DNA of 64,000 nt, taken from contig JALMQS010000085.1 in NCBI GenBank assembly GCA_024734495.1, forward strand, positions 27,155,766-27,219,765. The letters run 5' to 3'. Below the pieces are notes generated by a model, which saw only the letters and a program-made list of their open reading frames with translations, was not told the origin of the DNA and ran no database searches. This document shows, piece after piece, positions 1-11,243 of the stretch. Made by a program: the position numbers and the translations under genes. Positions within the stretch are counted from its first letter, which is position 1; each line of letters opens with the position of its first letter. This DNA is from Forficula auricularia (Eukaryota > Arthropoda > Insecta > Dermaptera > Forficulidae).

Positions 1-763
1 AAATTTTTCCAGTTTATTACTTCCAACTGGAGTTTGGCAAAGTTATTAGTGTACACTCCGTGGTCATCATAAATGATGTTCATTGGCTATTATGTCCCTT
101 CCGTGGACAGGTCAGAATTTTAAAAAATCAACATCTTATTAAAAATGAAATAGAAAACTTTTCCACAAATAAAGTGGCATATTTTAAGAATAAATCAAAA
201 TATCCTCGCAAATTTGAAGATTTTTTACATACTTTTGTATAAGAAATTTTTTAGCTATTTGATCCCTTTCTGTGAGAATGACCCATATTGATTAAATTAT
301 AACCTAGTAATTTCTTTAGGAATGATATTCAAAGGAGATATTAATCATGATAAGAAATCAATGACTTCTGATGATGCACATCGAACAGACAAATATAATA
401 TAATGAAATATATACATTTCTTTGTTAAAGAGTATCTATAGTTTCGAATTAACTTATAAAGTGACCAGCTTACTATTACAACAAAACGAGTTTCTCCAAA
501 ACTTCGAAATAATTGACTGTATAATTTATAGATGGACTTTGGTCAAGGTTAAAGAGGGACGGACATTTAGATACCTGGGGACATATTAACACCTACTATA
601 ATATTTCAATTTTCTTACAACTTTAACTCTTAATTGATCACTAGAAATTTATTTTTTTTCTCTCAAATTCACGTAAAATTGCAGTTTCTTATTAAATCAT
701 AAATTATGATTCTAGAATATACGACTAGTGTTATAATTTTATCTAATTTGTGTTTTATTTTAG
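1..763 (+). other. Intron 1 of ZNF-A (5' part outside window)
   Basis: No coding exon is visible here. Most of the stretch is closely repeated at 13515-14158, immediately before the same exon of ZNF-B, so it is the 3' part of a duplicated long first intron. It ends in a pyrimidine-rich acceptor with AG at 762-763. By analogy with the three downstream paralogs, the first coding exon must lie left of the window. Confidence 0.75.
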
Positions 764-1899
764 GGCCACATTTCCCGTGCAGCTATTGTAACATGTTATT
801 TATAAGCGAAGATTTCCTTGAAAAACATTACAAGAAATGCATTAAAATGAAAATATTCACTATATTAAAAAATCACTTAAATATTAAAACATTAAATGAA
901 GGTAAATTTAATATCCACTGAAATCCATTTCGGAATATAATTTAACATTTTCTATTTTATTCAGGGGAGAAATTATTCGATTGTACAAAATGTCAAAAGA
1001 CATTTCCTACAAAATCAAAGCTCAATCAACATTTGCTGGTACATTCCGATGAAAGACCCTTTGCCTGTAATTACTGTGCAAAACGCTTCACATATAAATC
1101 TTATCTCACAAGACATTTAAGGGTACATTCCGGTGAAAGACCCTTTGCCTGTAATCACTGTGCAAAACGTTTCAGAAATAAATCTCATCTCACAACCCAT
1201 TTAACACTTCATACAGGGAAGGGGACCTTTTCCTGTGATCACTGTGAAAAATGTTTCAGAAATGAATCTCATCTCACCATCCATTTAAGGGTACATTCCG
1301 GTGAAAAGCCCTTTGCTTGTGATCACTGTGAAAAACATTTCTCGCAAAAACCTTATCTCAGAAGACATTTAAGGGTACATTCCGGTGAAAGGCCCTTTGC
1401 TTGTGATCACTGTGAAAAACGTTTTTTACAAAAATCTGATCTAGCTAAACATTTAACAAAACATACAGGTGAGAGGCCCTTTGCCTGTGATCACTGTGAA
1501 AAACGTTTCTCACAAAAAACTGAACTCACTTATCATTTAAGGGTACATTCCGTTGAAAAGCTTTTTGCCTGTGATCACTGTGAAAAACGTTTCTCACACA
1601 AATCTAATCTCATTTACCATTTAAGGGTACATTCCGGTGAAAGGCCCTTTGCCTGTGATCACTGTGCAAAACGCTTCCCAATTAAATCTAATCTCACCTC
1701 TCATTTAAGGGTACATTCCGGTGAACGGCCCTTTGTCTGTGATCACTGTGCAAAACGCTTCACAATTAAATCTGATCTAACAAGACATTCAAAAATACAT
1801 ACAGGGGAGAGGTCTTTCAAGTGTAGCCATTGCACAAAGGCCTTTACACAAAAGTCACATCTCAAAACCCATTTAAAAATACATTTTAAAAACCCTTGA
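764..1899 (+). CDS. ZNF-A: C2H2 zinc-finger protein, exons 2 and 3
   Basis: Exon 2 (764-901) encodes one C2HC finger (CSYC followed 12 residues later by H-x4-C). A short intron (902-964, GT...AG) leads to exon 3 (965-1899), which encodes 11 tandem C2H2 fingers of the form C-x2-C-x12-H-x3-H. Exon 2 enters and leaves in phase 1 and exon 3 is phase 1, so the frame is continuous: the last base of exon 2 plus two bases of exon 3 give Gly, then EKLFDC. Linkers are mostly HSGERPFAC or HSGEKPFAC rather than the canonical HTGEKPY. A sequence-specific nuclear DNA-binding protein is the family expectation; target unknown. No ZAD, KRAB or BTB domain is visible. This copy looks intact in the window, with its final finger (FKCSHC) complete, unlike B, C and D. 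Exon 1 is off the left edge. Confidence 0.9.
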
Positions 1900-2744
1900 A
1901 GAATTATTTGATTTCTTGGAAAGAATATATTCAAATCTCCCTAGCATTTGGAAAATTAACTCGAATAAATCAGTCTTAATTTTTAAAATGTTTTTTCTCT
2001 AATTGTATACCTATTTGTGTTTTCGTTTAACATTAATATTTTTGCAGCACTCATAAAACAGCCTCATAAATGTTGGACTGATGTCAATTAAATGTCTACT
2101 TATTAGTATTTATACACTTTAATCGTGTCCAAACTTACAGGTACCATATTATATTCAACTTAAACCAAAGGTTTAGGATTTAGGAAATAATTATAAATAA
2201 CTATAATACACCCGAAGCTTTAATAGGGTATCATCCATTTTAAAAATGTAACATTTCATAATTTCTCATTTTTCTTAAAACAATTAATTAATTAATTTTT
2301 ACGACTAATACTTATTATATTTTTACTCTATTTAAAATAATATATTTCAATGCGTTAATTTAAATTTAAAATGTTTATCTTTTAAAAAAATTCTTGAATT
2401 ATTATTAGAAGAAATCAAAGAGTGTACCTTCTGCTTGATGTGAATAAATATAAACACTTACATACCTTATTTTATTTATTTGACAGTCACTTCCGAATTC
2501 GTTTTTTTCATTTTCTGGTCAGAAAATAATGAATGTCTTCCATTTTCTACACATAATGACCGCAAAATACCTAGCAATAATTCTATGGTCCAGCAAGGTA
2601 ATAAATTGAACAAACATTTTCCTAAGAAAATCATATAATAATAAATAAACCTTTACACTAAACTCGAATAATCTAAAATAAATATCCATTATTTAAAATA
2701 ACCAATGTCTACTGCATTCTTATTTGATTATCTATAATTCGAAT
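1900..2744. repeat. 3' flank of ZNF-A, a unit repeated downstream of the other copies
   Basis: Non-coding spacer. Recognisable copies are at 3063-3392 plus 5875-6720, 7330-7575, 20840-21510 and 34190-34560. A shared landmark is the segment beginning AGAGTGTACCTTCTGCTTGA near 2419. This shows that the ZNF genes and their 3' spacers were duplicated as blocks. Confidence 0.7.
1964..1969 (+). terminator. Candidate polyadenylation signal of ZNF-A
   Basis: AATAAA lies about 65 nt after the ZNF-A stop codon. The motif and its surroundings are conserved in the other family copies (near 3210, 20975 and 41768), which favours a real 3'-end signal over chance in AT-rich DNA. Confidence 0.5.
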
Positions 2745-3003
2745 GTTTTCTACATTTGATTCAATCGCGAATCAAATGTAGGGAATTTTCGTCAAATATT
2801 GAGTAAAAAATAATATTTGAACTTATATATTTCTAACTTGAAATAATGATCTTAAATAAATTTTTATAATTTTTCTCACTAATATAACAAAGAATAATTG
2901 CTATATCAATGAGAATTGTTTCAAATATTATTTTCACTCAATATTTGACGAAAATTCCCGACATTTGATTCGCGATTGAATCAAATGTAGAAAACATTCG
3001 ATT
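2745..3003. mobile_element. Foldback element with hairpin-bearing terminal inverted repeats
   Basis: About 65-bp inverted arms (2745-2810 and 2938-3003) flank an AT-rich core with no ORF. Each arm also holds its own short palindrome, ATTTGATTC...GAATCAAAT around TCGC. Relatives of the terminal motif and core occur at 31320-31620, 50270-50340 and 51380-51530. No transposase is visible, so it is non-autonomous. The superfamily is not recognised. Confidence 0.65.
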
Positions 3004-3062
3004 AATTTATGGCAAGCATCTAACATACATGGTAATAAACCGAGCGCTCTCGACTGGGAGTG

Positions 3063-3392
3063 AGTAGTCATTGCACAAAGGCCTTTACACAAAAGTCACA
3101 TCTCAAAACCCATTTAAAAATACATTTTAAAAACCCTTGAAGAATTCTTTGATTTTTTGGAGATTAACAATATATTCAAATCTCACTAGCATTTGGAAAA
3201 TTAACTCGAATAAATCAGACTTAATTTTTAAAATGTTTTTTCTCTAATTGTATGTCCAATTGTGTGGGCGTTTAACATTATTATTTTTGCAGCACCCATA
3301 AAACAGCCCCATACATGTTGGACTGATGTCAATTAAATGTCTTACTTATTAGGATTTATCCACTTTAATCGTGTCCAAACTTACAGGTACCA
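3063..3392 (+). pseudogene. Orphan copy of the ZNF 3' end
   Basis: This repeats the last finger and 3' flank of ZNF-A (1826-2150) closely, but nothing upstream of the last finger. It resumes after the PLE insertion at 5875. It is a truncated fifth copy of the zinc-finger gene end, created by block duplication. Confidence 0.75.
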
Positions 3393-3949
3393 ATAAAATT
3401 TAGGGAACGCGGTGTTGGTTTATAGTGAAACATTGTTAAAATTAAATTAGGTTGGAGTTGGTGGTGTTTATCCTGGTGGATATCCTCAACAAAGGCTTAA
3501 AATACGCACCAAGACAGAATATCAACCCTAAGGCCATCCTCTCCACTGCTATTGACTCGGGAATTAGCTCTAATAGGTCAGCCTTTGGAAATCAAAATTG
3601 AAATAGCCCTCCAAATCAAAAACACTTTTCATAAAACAATACCCCAGAATACAAATTCCAGATGAAATAAAAACAATTAAAAACTTAAAATCTAAAATTC
3701 AAAAATAAAGAATTAATAGTGTCAAGGGCTGACAAGGGACAATCTGTGACTGTCTTCAAGAAGGATGAATATATTCGAAAAATGGAAGATTTCATCTCGC
3801 TGAGTGATACAACTACCACTTAACTATTGATCCAACACCAAAATATCAAAATAAAATTATACAGGTATTGAAAGAATTATCAGAAAATCTATATAACAAA
3901 AAACGAATCCTTCTATCTCAAATCCATGAACACCAAAAATCCCAATTCT

Positions 3950-4730
3950 ATATGGCCTTCCAAAAATCCATAAAATTAATATTCCCTTCAGACCTATAGC
4001 CTCTTACGTCAATGCCCCCGCCTATAAAATTTGTAAATATTTGAATAAGGTGTTATATGAATTCTTCCACCTAAACATTCGGTTAAAAATTCAATTGAAT
4101 TAGTCAACTCCCTTAATAAAATCCAAGCCAATAATTCACTACAAATTAATCTCTTTCGACGTCAAAAACCTTTTCCCATCTATCCCCATCACAGATCTAA
4201 AAAATATTATTGTTAACTTTTAAACTCAAACATACCAGACTCCAAAAAGAGATCCGATATCTTGAAATTAATTGACCTTTGTTTAGACCAAAATTACTTT
4301 TTATTTAACAACACCATTTACAGGCAAAATAATGGACTTCCTATGGGTAGTCCTCTCAGTCCCCTACTAGCTGAAATATATATGTCCCCTTTGAAGATAC
4401 TATTTTAAATCAGTGAAAATAAGTTTTTTGAACGTATCAAGTTTTGGAAACGATATGTAGACGATATTTTAGTAGTTTGGTCCGGATCTGTTGAGACAAT
4501 TAAATGCATTTAATGAAAAACTAAATTCAATCAACCCCAAAATTCAATTTACAACAGAAATAGGCAATAAGTCAATTCCTTTCTTAGATCTTCGGATTTC
4601 CATAATCAACAACCACTTTGAATATCAAATCTACCGAAAACCTACTTTCACAGACACTATAATTCCCTATGATTCTAACCACCCCTCAACACTAAATTAT
4701 CTGTTTTCTACTCAATGTTCAATAGATTAG
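3950..4730 (+). pseudogene. PLE reverse transcriptase, frameshifted
   Basis: Translation in shifting frames shows the PLE fingers motif (YGLPKIHK), motif A (FDVKNLF), motif B (PMGSPLSP) and the catalytic YVDD box. The clean 79-codon stretch at 4491-4730 contains FLDLRIS and YRKPT, the region after the catalytic palm in PLEs. At least three frame changes are needed to join these pieces, so no functional protein is made. Confidence 0.8.
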
Positions 4731-4947
4731 AAAACATTCCTTTAACCTATAGAACACTATAACCATGAATTAGCTATCATCCACAAAATAAGCGATAATA
4801 ACAATTACCCACGACACTTGATCGACAATATTCAGAAAAAGGTAATTTATAAAATAACAGCCCCCTTTTATATTCCATCATCCAACAAAAGAAAAAAACT
4901 TTAAAAAACTTTATTTCCATTCTCCACTCAGCTACCCTATAGCTAAT

Positions 4948-5349
4948 ATGTTTCGCAAACTTAATATCACCCCCGCATTCTATAACAGAAACAACCTTTC
5001 ATCCATATTGGTTAACAATAAAATCGATATAATAAAACCAACAACAATGAGCGGTGTATATAAATTGCAATGTAATGACTGTCAATCATTTTACATCGGG
5101 CAAACGGGCAGATCTTTCAATCAACGCCACGTTGAACATATGAGATCTCTTCACAATCTACAGGTGAATAGTTTGAACCCAAATGCCCCCCTCTTAGTTA
5201 TACCTCGGCTTTTGCGAATCATTTGTTTGACCACAACCATTCACCTTCATCGACCCCTCCCTTTACATTTTATTCCAAAAGTAGGAAATTGGATTTATTG
5301 GAGTCAGCTGAAATTAAAAAGGCCATACACCTTAATCAAAACATCTTGA
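4948..5349 (+). pseudogene. PLE GIY-YIG endonuclease domain
   Basis: The 133-codon ORF contains GVYKLQCNDCQSFYIGQTGR, the GIY-YIG nuclease core with the PLE-typical cysteine pair before the YIG half, followed by the R...H helix residues (NQRHVEHMRSL). After about residue 80 it drifts out of frame; the continuing frame is at 5223-5408. In PLEs this domain nicks target DNA for reverse transcription. Confidence 0.85.
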
Positions 5350-5761
5350 ACAATCAAACAGACATCAAAACTTCACCAATAATTGACATCTTAATCAATG
5401 ATATTTAATTTGAATTGGAGTGCGATGAGGGTGTATGGTGGGTTTATTTTTAATTTTTATTTATTTTTTTTAAATAGAAAATGAGAGATTAAATTTTCGC
5501 TATGCACCCTCATTGCATTCTATAGTTTATTGCCTTTCTTTTATTACACATACATAATTTTCGGCAACTTTCAAATATAAATATCTTTTCTTTGTCCCAG
5601 CCCTTTGTCCCTACATCTGGTCAGTCGGCTTTCTAAAGCCATTCCATCCATCCTTCTGATAATTCTTTCATATTTACACTATGTCATAAATAACTGTCCA
5701 TCATATTAAAATTAAAATAAATTCTGTTCAAAATATCATGTTATCTTTAGTCAATGTTCTC

Positions 5762-5800
5762 CTGACGATGAGTTAAGAGCTCGAAATATATAGAGTAAAC
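5762..5800 (+). ncRNA. Hammerhead-like motif in the PLE
   Basis: CTGACGA is followed by a short GAG...CTC stem and GAAA, the order of the hammerhead catalytic core. The expected cleavage triplet after stem III is poor. It is probably a decayed PLE ribozyme. Confidence 0.4.
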
Positions 5801-6458
5801 TAAAAATAAAAAAATCTTTGTATTTTTAATTTTTCTCCTTGTGAAACACCACCAACTCCAACCTAATTTAATTTTTACAGGTACCATTTTATATTCAACT
5901 TAAAACAAAGGTTTAGGAAACAATAATAATTAACTATAATACACCCGAAGTTTTGATAGGGTATCATCCATTTTAAAAATGTAACTTTTCATGGTTTCAC
6001 ATTTTTCATAAAACAACTATTTGATAAATTTTTAAGACTAATACTTATTATATGTTTACTATATTTAAAATATCATATTTCAATGAGTTAATTTAAATTT
6101 AAAATGTTTATCTTTTAAGGAAATCAAATAATTCTTGAATATTATTAGAAGAAATCAAAGAGTGTACTTTCTGCTTGATGTGAATAAATATAAACACATA
6201 AATACCTTATTTTATTTATTTGACAGTCACTTTCGAATTCGTTTTTTTCATTTTCTGTTCAGAAATAAATGAATGTAATCCATTCTCTACACATAATGAC
6301 CACAATATACCTAGCAATAATTCTGTGGTCCGCCAAGGTAATAAATTGAACAAACATTTTCCTAAAAAAATCATATAATAATAAATAAACCTTTACACTA
6401 AACTCGAACAATCTAAAATAAATATCCATTATTAAAAATACCCAATGTCTACTGCATT

Positions 6459-6660
6459 TAATATGAAAGATATTAATTTGCCGATTGTAATAGATTCAAA
6501 TTTACAAGAAATCATAAGTTGGTGTCATCTATTAAATTCGATGGAATGGAATATTTTTAATTATCATTCCCGAGGGGTGAAAAACAACCCCTTTGACATA
6601 TAATTAAAAATATTCCATTCCATCGAATTTAATAGATCAGCACCAACCTTATGATTTCTT
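6459..6660. mobile_element. 202-bp foldback with 12-bp target duplication
   Basis: Inserted in the ZNF 3' spacer between two copies of GTCTACTGCATT (6447-6458 and 6661-6672); the empty site is seen at 2706-2717. The insert is an inverted repeat with about 75-bp arms around ACAACCCC. A 12-bp duplication is longer than most DNA transposons make and resembles that of the PLE at 3393. Confidence 0.75.
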
Positions 6661-6710
6661 GTCTACTGCATTCTTATTTGATTATCTATAATTCACATTT
6701 AGGACCAGAT

Positions 6711-7262
6711 CTAACAAGGTCGTACCCAGGAGGGGGGGGGTAAGAGGGGTCGAACCCCCCTCCAATCCCGAAATATATCTATCTATTTATTATTATTTGT
6801 TTTAATTTAAAATATATACAAAAGGTTATGTGCTGTCTAAATGTGCTTTGTTCACGATGACAATAAATAAATAAATAAAATAAACATTTGTAACAGCCCG
6901 GGTAATAAGTTTTTTTATATAAATATTAATTTAAATATTTAAAATAATAAATATTTTTGCAACTTTGCCGGTGACAACATGCACTCCAGAGAGAACATTT
7001 TCTACTTTGAGGGGGCCTAAATCGTATCTAAAGGAACTACTGTGGCCAAGATCGACTTACCAGATTAGCTCTTATGTCTATTTATAGAGACATTGACATT
7101 TCCATCGACAACGTTTTAAATATGTTTGCAAATAAAAAAAGAAGATTGGATTTTGTTTTGTAAAATTTCTATGTGTACTTTTAATATGCTTAATACTTAA
7201 TCTAGACACACGGCAGTGTGTCAGCCAGAACTATTTCAAGCTACTTTCGACCCCCCGTAACT
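6711..7262 (+). pseudogene. hAT transposase remnant (C-terminal)
   Basis: At 6964-7163 two frames together give the hAT dimerisation region: ERTFSTLRGPKSYL, then LTRLALMSIYRDIDI and a terminal KRRLDFVL before a stop. One frameshift separates them. The upstream edge has a GTACCCAGGAGG-type sequence with nine G, similar to hAT ends. Only the last part of the gene survives. Confidence 0.6.
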
Positions 7263-8290
7263 CAATAACTATTAGACTTACATACTTGAAATTTTGCATG
7301 CCTAATAAGACCCATTAGAACACCTAGAATCCGAAAGAGTGTATCTTCTGCTTGATGTAAATAAATATAAACACTTACATACCTTATTTTATTTATTTGA
7401 CAGTCACTTCCGAATTCGTTTTTTTTTTCATTTTCTGTCCAGAAAGAAATTAATGTAATCCATTTTCTACACATAATCACCGCAAAATACCTAGCAATAA
7501 TTCTGTGATCCAGCAAGGTAATAAATTGAACAAATATTTTCCTAAAAAAATCATATAATAATAAATAAACATTTAAGATTCCAAAAATAGAAAACTCTTC
7601 GTATTTTCCAATATACAAAAAAAATCAAAGAAGAAATCGGAAGAGAGAATTACTTTGAGTGGAAGAATGTGAAAGAGAGGGAGATAAAGATATATGGACA
7701 AGAGCGAGATATGGCAACACTGTATAAACTAGGGAGATTCGGAAGGAATAGTGATAGAGGAGAAGAAGAAGATGAAAGAAGAATGGAAAACACTTGGAAG
7801 GGGTTGGAAGTTCAACTGAGGACTTAAAGGAACGATGGGGAGAAAAATAATGGAATTCCTGAAGGAGGAAGAAAAGAAATATTCGATGGAGGTCGCAAAA
7901 TAAAAGAGAAATTAGAGTTTGGTCCAAAGGGCTATAATTTCATTTTTGGCCTTCCCCCACCCCTCCATTCTGGGTGGTTAGCTTTTGAATTTCTAGCCTT
8001 TTGGGGGTCCACAGAATATGAATACAATGGCACCACCCCCCTTTCCAATAAAAAAAGAATCAACGAAATCTGTTCATAAACAAAGAAGTTAGGCTTGAAC
8101 AAACCTAACTAAAAAGCTCCAATTCCTATGAAAAAGGAATGGGACCAATCGGAAGGTAGACTGAACCCAATGCAAATTTTTTTTCAAAATCGGTTCACAA
8201 TTGGCGGAGATATGAGGTAACATAGGCAAAAAAATTATCCAAATACAACAATAATGTGAATTGATAATAAAGAAGAAATAAGTTTCTACT
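7163..8290. other. Spacer before ZNF-B
   Basis: 7330-7575 is another copy of the ZNF 3' spacer. 7620-7930 is purine-rich on the + strand and has no recognisable product on either strand. 7940-8040 resembles the C-rich/G-rich repeat unit found at 36660-37620, 42260-42400 and 56530-56660. No gene supported. Confidence 0.5.
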
Positions 8291-8478
8291 TTTTAGTTTA
8301 GTTTTATTTGAATATTTTCAAACATTTGCTACACTGCTGCCACCTGAAGATTAGAATTTGAAGCTCCCATCTATTAAGCATTAAATGTCATTATATACTT
8401 TTTAACAAATAATAATTTATCTCTTTCGAATATTTAATTAAGGTTATTTCAATATAAATATTGAAATATCTAAGCATA
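8291..8478 (+). promoter_or_regulatory. Conserved 5' region of ZNF-B (promoter/5' UTR candidate)
   Basis: This block upstream of the first coding exon is conserved in front of ZNF-C (23040-23250) and ZNF-D (37730-37929), including TTTAGTTTTATTTGAATATT and CTGCTGCCACCTGA. Conservation over about 190 bp next to three start codons suggests promoter and 5' UTR. I cannot place a transcription start. Confidence 0.5.
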
Positions 8479-8548
8479 ATGGAAACATTTACGATTGTTG
8501 ATATCAACATGATTCTAAATAATCCTAACCACTACCCTATTTATAGAG
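8479..8548 (+). CDS. ZNF-B exon 1
   Basis: The ATG opens 23 codons (METFTIVDINMILNN, then PNHYPIYR) and one extra base before a GT donor at 8549. This phase-1 end matches the phase of exon 2 at 14159, giving a Gly at the junction. The same sequence with few changes occurs at 23251 and 37930, each upstream of a finger exon of the same phase. The N-terminus matches no domain I know. Confidence 0.75.
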
Positions 8549-8684
8549 GTTTGTATTTTCAAATTACTTATCTAAAATATTCCATCTAGAGAATAATTAC
8601 TATTTATTTCTATTATATATATATTATTTATGAATGACATTTAGTCGTTTTTTTTACTTAACTTGAATCACCAAAATCGCTAGC

Positions 8685-9142
8685 GGGTCATTCCATATCA
8701 AGTCACCCACCACCTCCGATTTTGATGAAACTGTATTTTTAATCTTCTCACATATTTAAGAAAGTATACCAAATTTTATCTTTTTATCTCAACTTGTTTT
8801 TGTTTTATATTGATAAAATAGCCCTTTTGCCGTTTTCTAACCTCGGAAAGGAACTTGTACTTTCAATGAAAAACATTTGTATCTAAGACAATATTTTTTT
8901 CTGGAATCTGCACAGTTCACTCAACAATACTGCAAATTTTCATAAGATTTGCACCATAAATGTCCTAATTTCAAATGTTTTTCATTGAAAGTACAAGTTC
9001 TTTTCGCAGGTTAGATAAAAAGATAAAATTTGGTATATTTTAATAACTATGTGAGAAGATAAAAAATATAAATTTTCATCAAAATCGCATGTGGTGGGTG
9101 ACAAATTTGGTTTTTCCTGGATGATTTTATGTGAAATGACCC
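8685..9142. mobile_element. 458-bp foldback transposon, TAGC target duplication
   Basis: Termini are GGGTCATTCC and its near-complement, flanked by TAGC (8681-8684 and 9143-9146). The homologous intron of ZNF-C (23470-23480) lacks the insert and carries a single related site. Long imperfect inverted arms leave a small core. No ORF. The 4-bp duplication limits the superfamily, but I do not assign one. Confidence 0.8.
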
Positions 9143-9618
9143 TAGCTCATAAATATTTATTCATAGTTCGATTATAAAATGGCTCATGTCTGGTCTTTCT
9201 TTGCTGCTCTTTAAGATAATATTTTACCACTTGAATTCTCTGTTTACTTATGAAAAGCCGCCCAGTTTATTTTGATTTTCCAAAAGTTTTCTTTTTCCGA
9301 CAAGAGATGCTCTTCTTAAATAATAATCGATTCATCATTGGTATGGTTCATTCTCATGAAAACGATTTTTTTACAGTCACTTAATAATAAATATTGGGAA
9401 ATGGAACAGAGTTCCTAAAATCTTTACTCACATGTATATATAATTTATAACTAAGCTATTAAATACATTTATGGCAAAATAATTTTAAAATTTAACATTC
9501 TTTTTTTGAATAAAAATAAGCCTAATATCCCCTCCGTGGACGTCCCCACATCTATGGTACAAAATAATTTTCAATGACTTATTAAATAATTTCAATATTT
9601 TTCTTTAGTATAAACTAT

Positions 9619-10259
9619 TGTAGGAATCGATTTTCTGCTTTTTTTTTCAATTAGAAATGTAATTTAATTTTAGATGTTAATCGGTTCGTGGTTTGTGAGA
9701 GACTAATTAACGAGAATGAAGGCCACACCCTTTTATAATTATCCGAGCGCGATCTAGGAAAAATTATTAACCAATCATCTTAATTGGCAATTAAATCGAG
9801 AGCTATAAAAGAAGCAAAGCCGTAATTAACAAATCAGTTGATATTCAGCCCTCACTTTGTGAAGAGCTGTTTAGACACTCTCCAAAAGTTCGCCTCACGA
9901 CTTTGGAACGATTGAAGGGACAAAGCTGTACGAAATCCTGTAACCACGAAGAAGTAATAAATTACGGGCCTTGTGCCGTTTATTTTGGAGAAAGCATATT
10001 TCACGGCCTCCGGGCAACTTCTTATTTTGATGAAAGCATTTTTTACTGCCCCAGGGCAACTTCTTATTTAGAAAAAGCATTTTTCACAGCCTCCGGGCAA
10101 ATTCTTATTTTGGTAAAGCAAATTTCTCGGCTATACGCCACCAAGAGAGGTTTTCACCTCTGAAGAAAATCGCCGACACCGGAGCTCCACCGATATCTTT
10201 CCATCAAGCCTTTCGAGTCAAAAACTCATCTTCATTCATCATCTGGATCATTTCCCACA
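9619..10259 (+). repeat. 5' LTR
   Basis: TG...CA ends; near-copy of 12650-13292. It contains a TATAAAAG box near 9806 and the three-fold internal repeat with GCCTCCGGGCAA or GCCCCAGGGCAA motifs. Confidence 0.9.
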
Positions 10260-10649
10260 AATTTGGGGGCTCGGCCGCGGATTCGTTAAAGGCTTTATCG
10301 GACGGAGCTGGACCATCTCGGTTCGGACCCGAGGAGGTTTGTTTCGACTCGCCTCGAGGCACCGACCGTTTTTGCGCGGGCAAGCACATTGGCGCGCGCC
10401 CAGCAGCCAAGCGACAGGCGAAGGCAGGCGACGTGGCAGACAGCAGCAGCGGCCATCGACTGACGATTGAGCGAGGGCCAAGCAACACGACGACGGCAGC
10501 GCCACTCGCGGATAACAGCTGAACCAGCCACCCATAGGAGTAGCAGCAGGATTGCGACAGAAGAATTAAATAACGAGGTAAGAGCCGACAATCCCACTAC
10601 ACACCTACACACCTATCCCTCTTATCAGTTATAAGACCACTATACAGTC
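10260..10649 (+). other. GC-rich leader of the LTR element
   Basis: Far more GC-rich than its surroundings, with CGCGCGCC and several CAGCAG runs. It starts with the likely primer-binding region right after the LTR. A good splice donor (GAGGTAAGAG) occurs near 10574. ORFs on the opposite strand here are by-products of GC content. Confidence 0.6.
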
Positions 10650-11161
10650 ATGGAACACAGTCCAATCAATTTTAGGGACGTAGAACCACTAATAAAAAAT
10701 TCAACGGAACGGATAACTATCCAATAGAAAAATGGGTGCAAGATATAGAAACAGAGGCAAATATTCAAAGTTGGAGTAACTTGCAACTATTTACCTTTGG
10801 CAGACGGCTAATAACTGGACTAGCTAGGCTATTCGTAGAAAGTGAAAGAAACATTAATACGTGGGATAAATTAAAAGAAGCATTATTAGAAGAATTTTCA
10901 TTACAAGTAAACAGCGCGGATATTCACAAGCAGCTAGCCAGAAGAAAATTGCAAAAGGGTGAGCACGTTTATGAATACTTCCTGATTATGAAAGAGATAG
11001 CAAGCAGGGGAAACTTAGAAGACAAGGCATTAATAGAATATATACTGGATGGTATACAAGACATTAGTCCTAATAAAGTAATACTTTACGGGGCAAAAAC
11101 ATTAAAAGAATTGAAAGAAAAATTAAAAATTATATTCGGAAATCACTTTCAAGTCAGCTAA
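10650..11161 (+). pseudogene. Gag-like protein of the LTR element, one frameshift
   Basis: ATG at 10650 begins MEHSPINFRDVEPL; one indel in an A-run near 10700 shifts it into the frame that continues FNGTDNYPIEKWVQD to the stop at 11161. The downstream part (WSNLQLFTFGRRLITGLAR, INTWDKLKEALLEEF, YEYFLIMKEIA) has the Ty3/gypsy capsid pattern. About 170 residues in all. No clear CCHC knuckle follows. It would form the particle shell. Confidence 0.7.
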
Positions 11162-11243
11162 CGTAGCAAATCATGCATGCAATAGACAGCCAGTTAGCAG
11201 TAAGGGTGGAAACGAAAACCTAATCACCAAAAAAGACCCACCC

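Larger units (their letters stand above)
3393..5874 (+). mobile_element. Penelope-like element (PLE), degenerate
   Basis: Flanked by a 12-bp target duplication TTACAGGTACCA (3381-3392 and 5875-5886); the uninterrupted version of the site is seen near 2138. Its ends are inverted repeats of about 33 bp (3433-3467 against 5842-5874). Fragments in several frames give PLE reverse transcriptase motifs: YGLPKIHK near 3950, FDVKNLFPSIP near 4158, LPMGSPLSPL near 4335 and RYVDDILVVW near 4452. A GIY-YIG endonuclease domain follows. Stops and frameshifts show that it is dead. A hammerhead-like motif lies near its right end (5762-5800). Confidence 0.85.

Noticed and set aside
1743..1934. Minus-strand frame within ZNF-A
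   Set aside because: Antisense of the zinc-finger array.
10204..10612. Overlapping minus-strand frames in the LTR leader
   Set aside because: By-product of GC-rich sequence; three overlapping frames, no domain, opposite to the element's coding strand.
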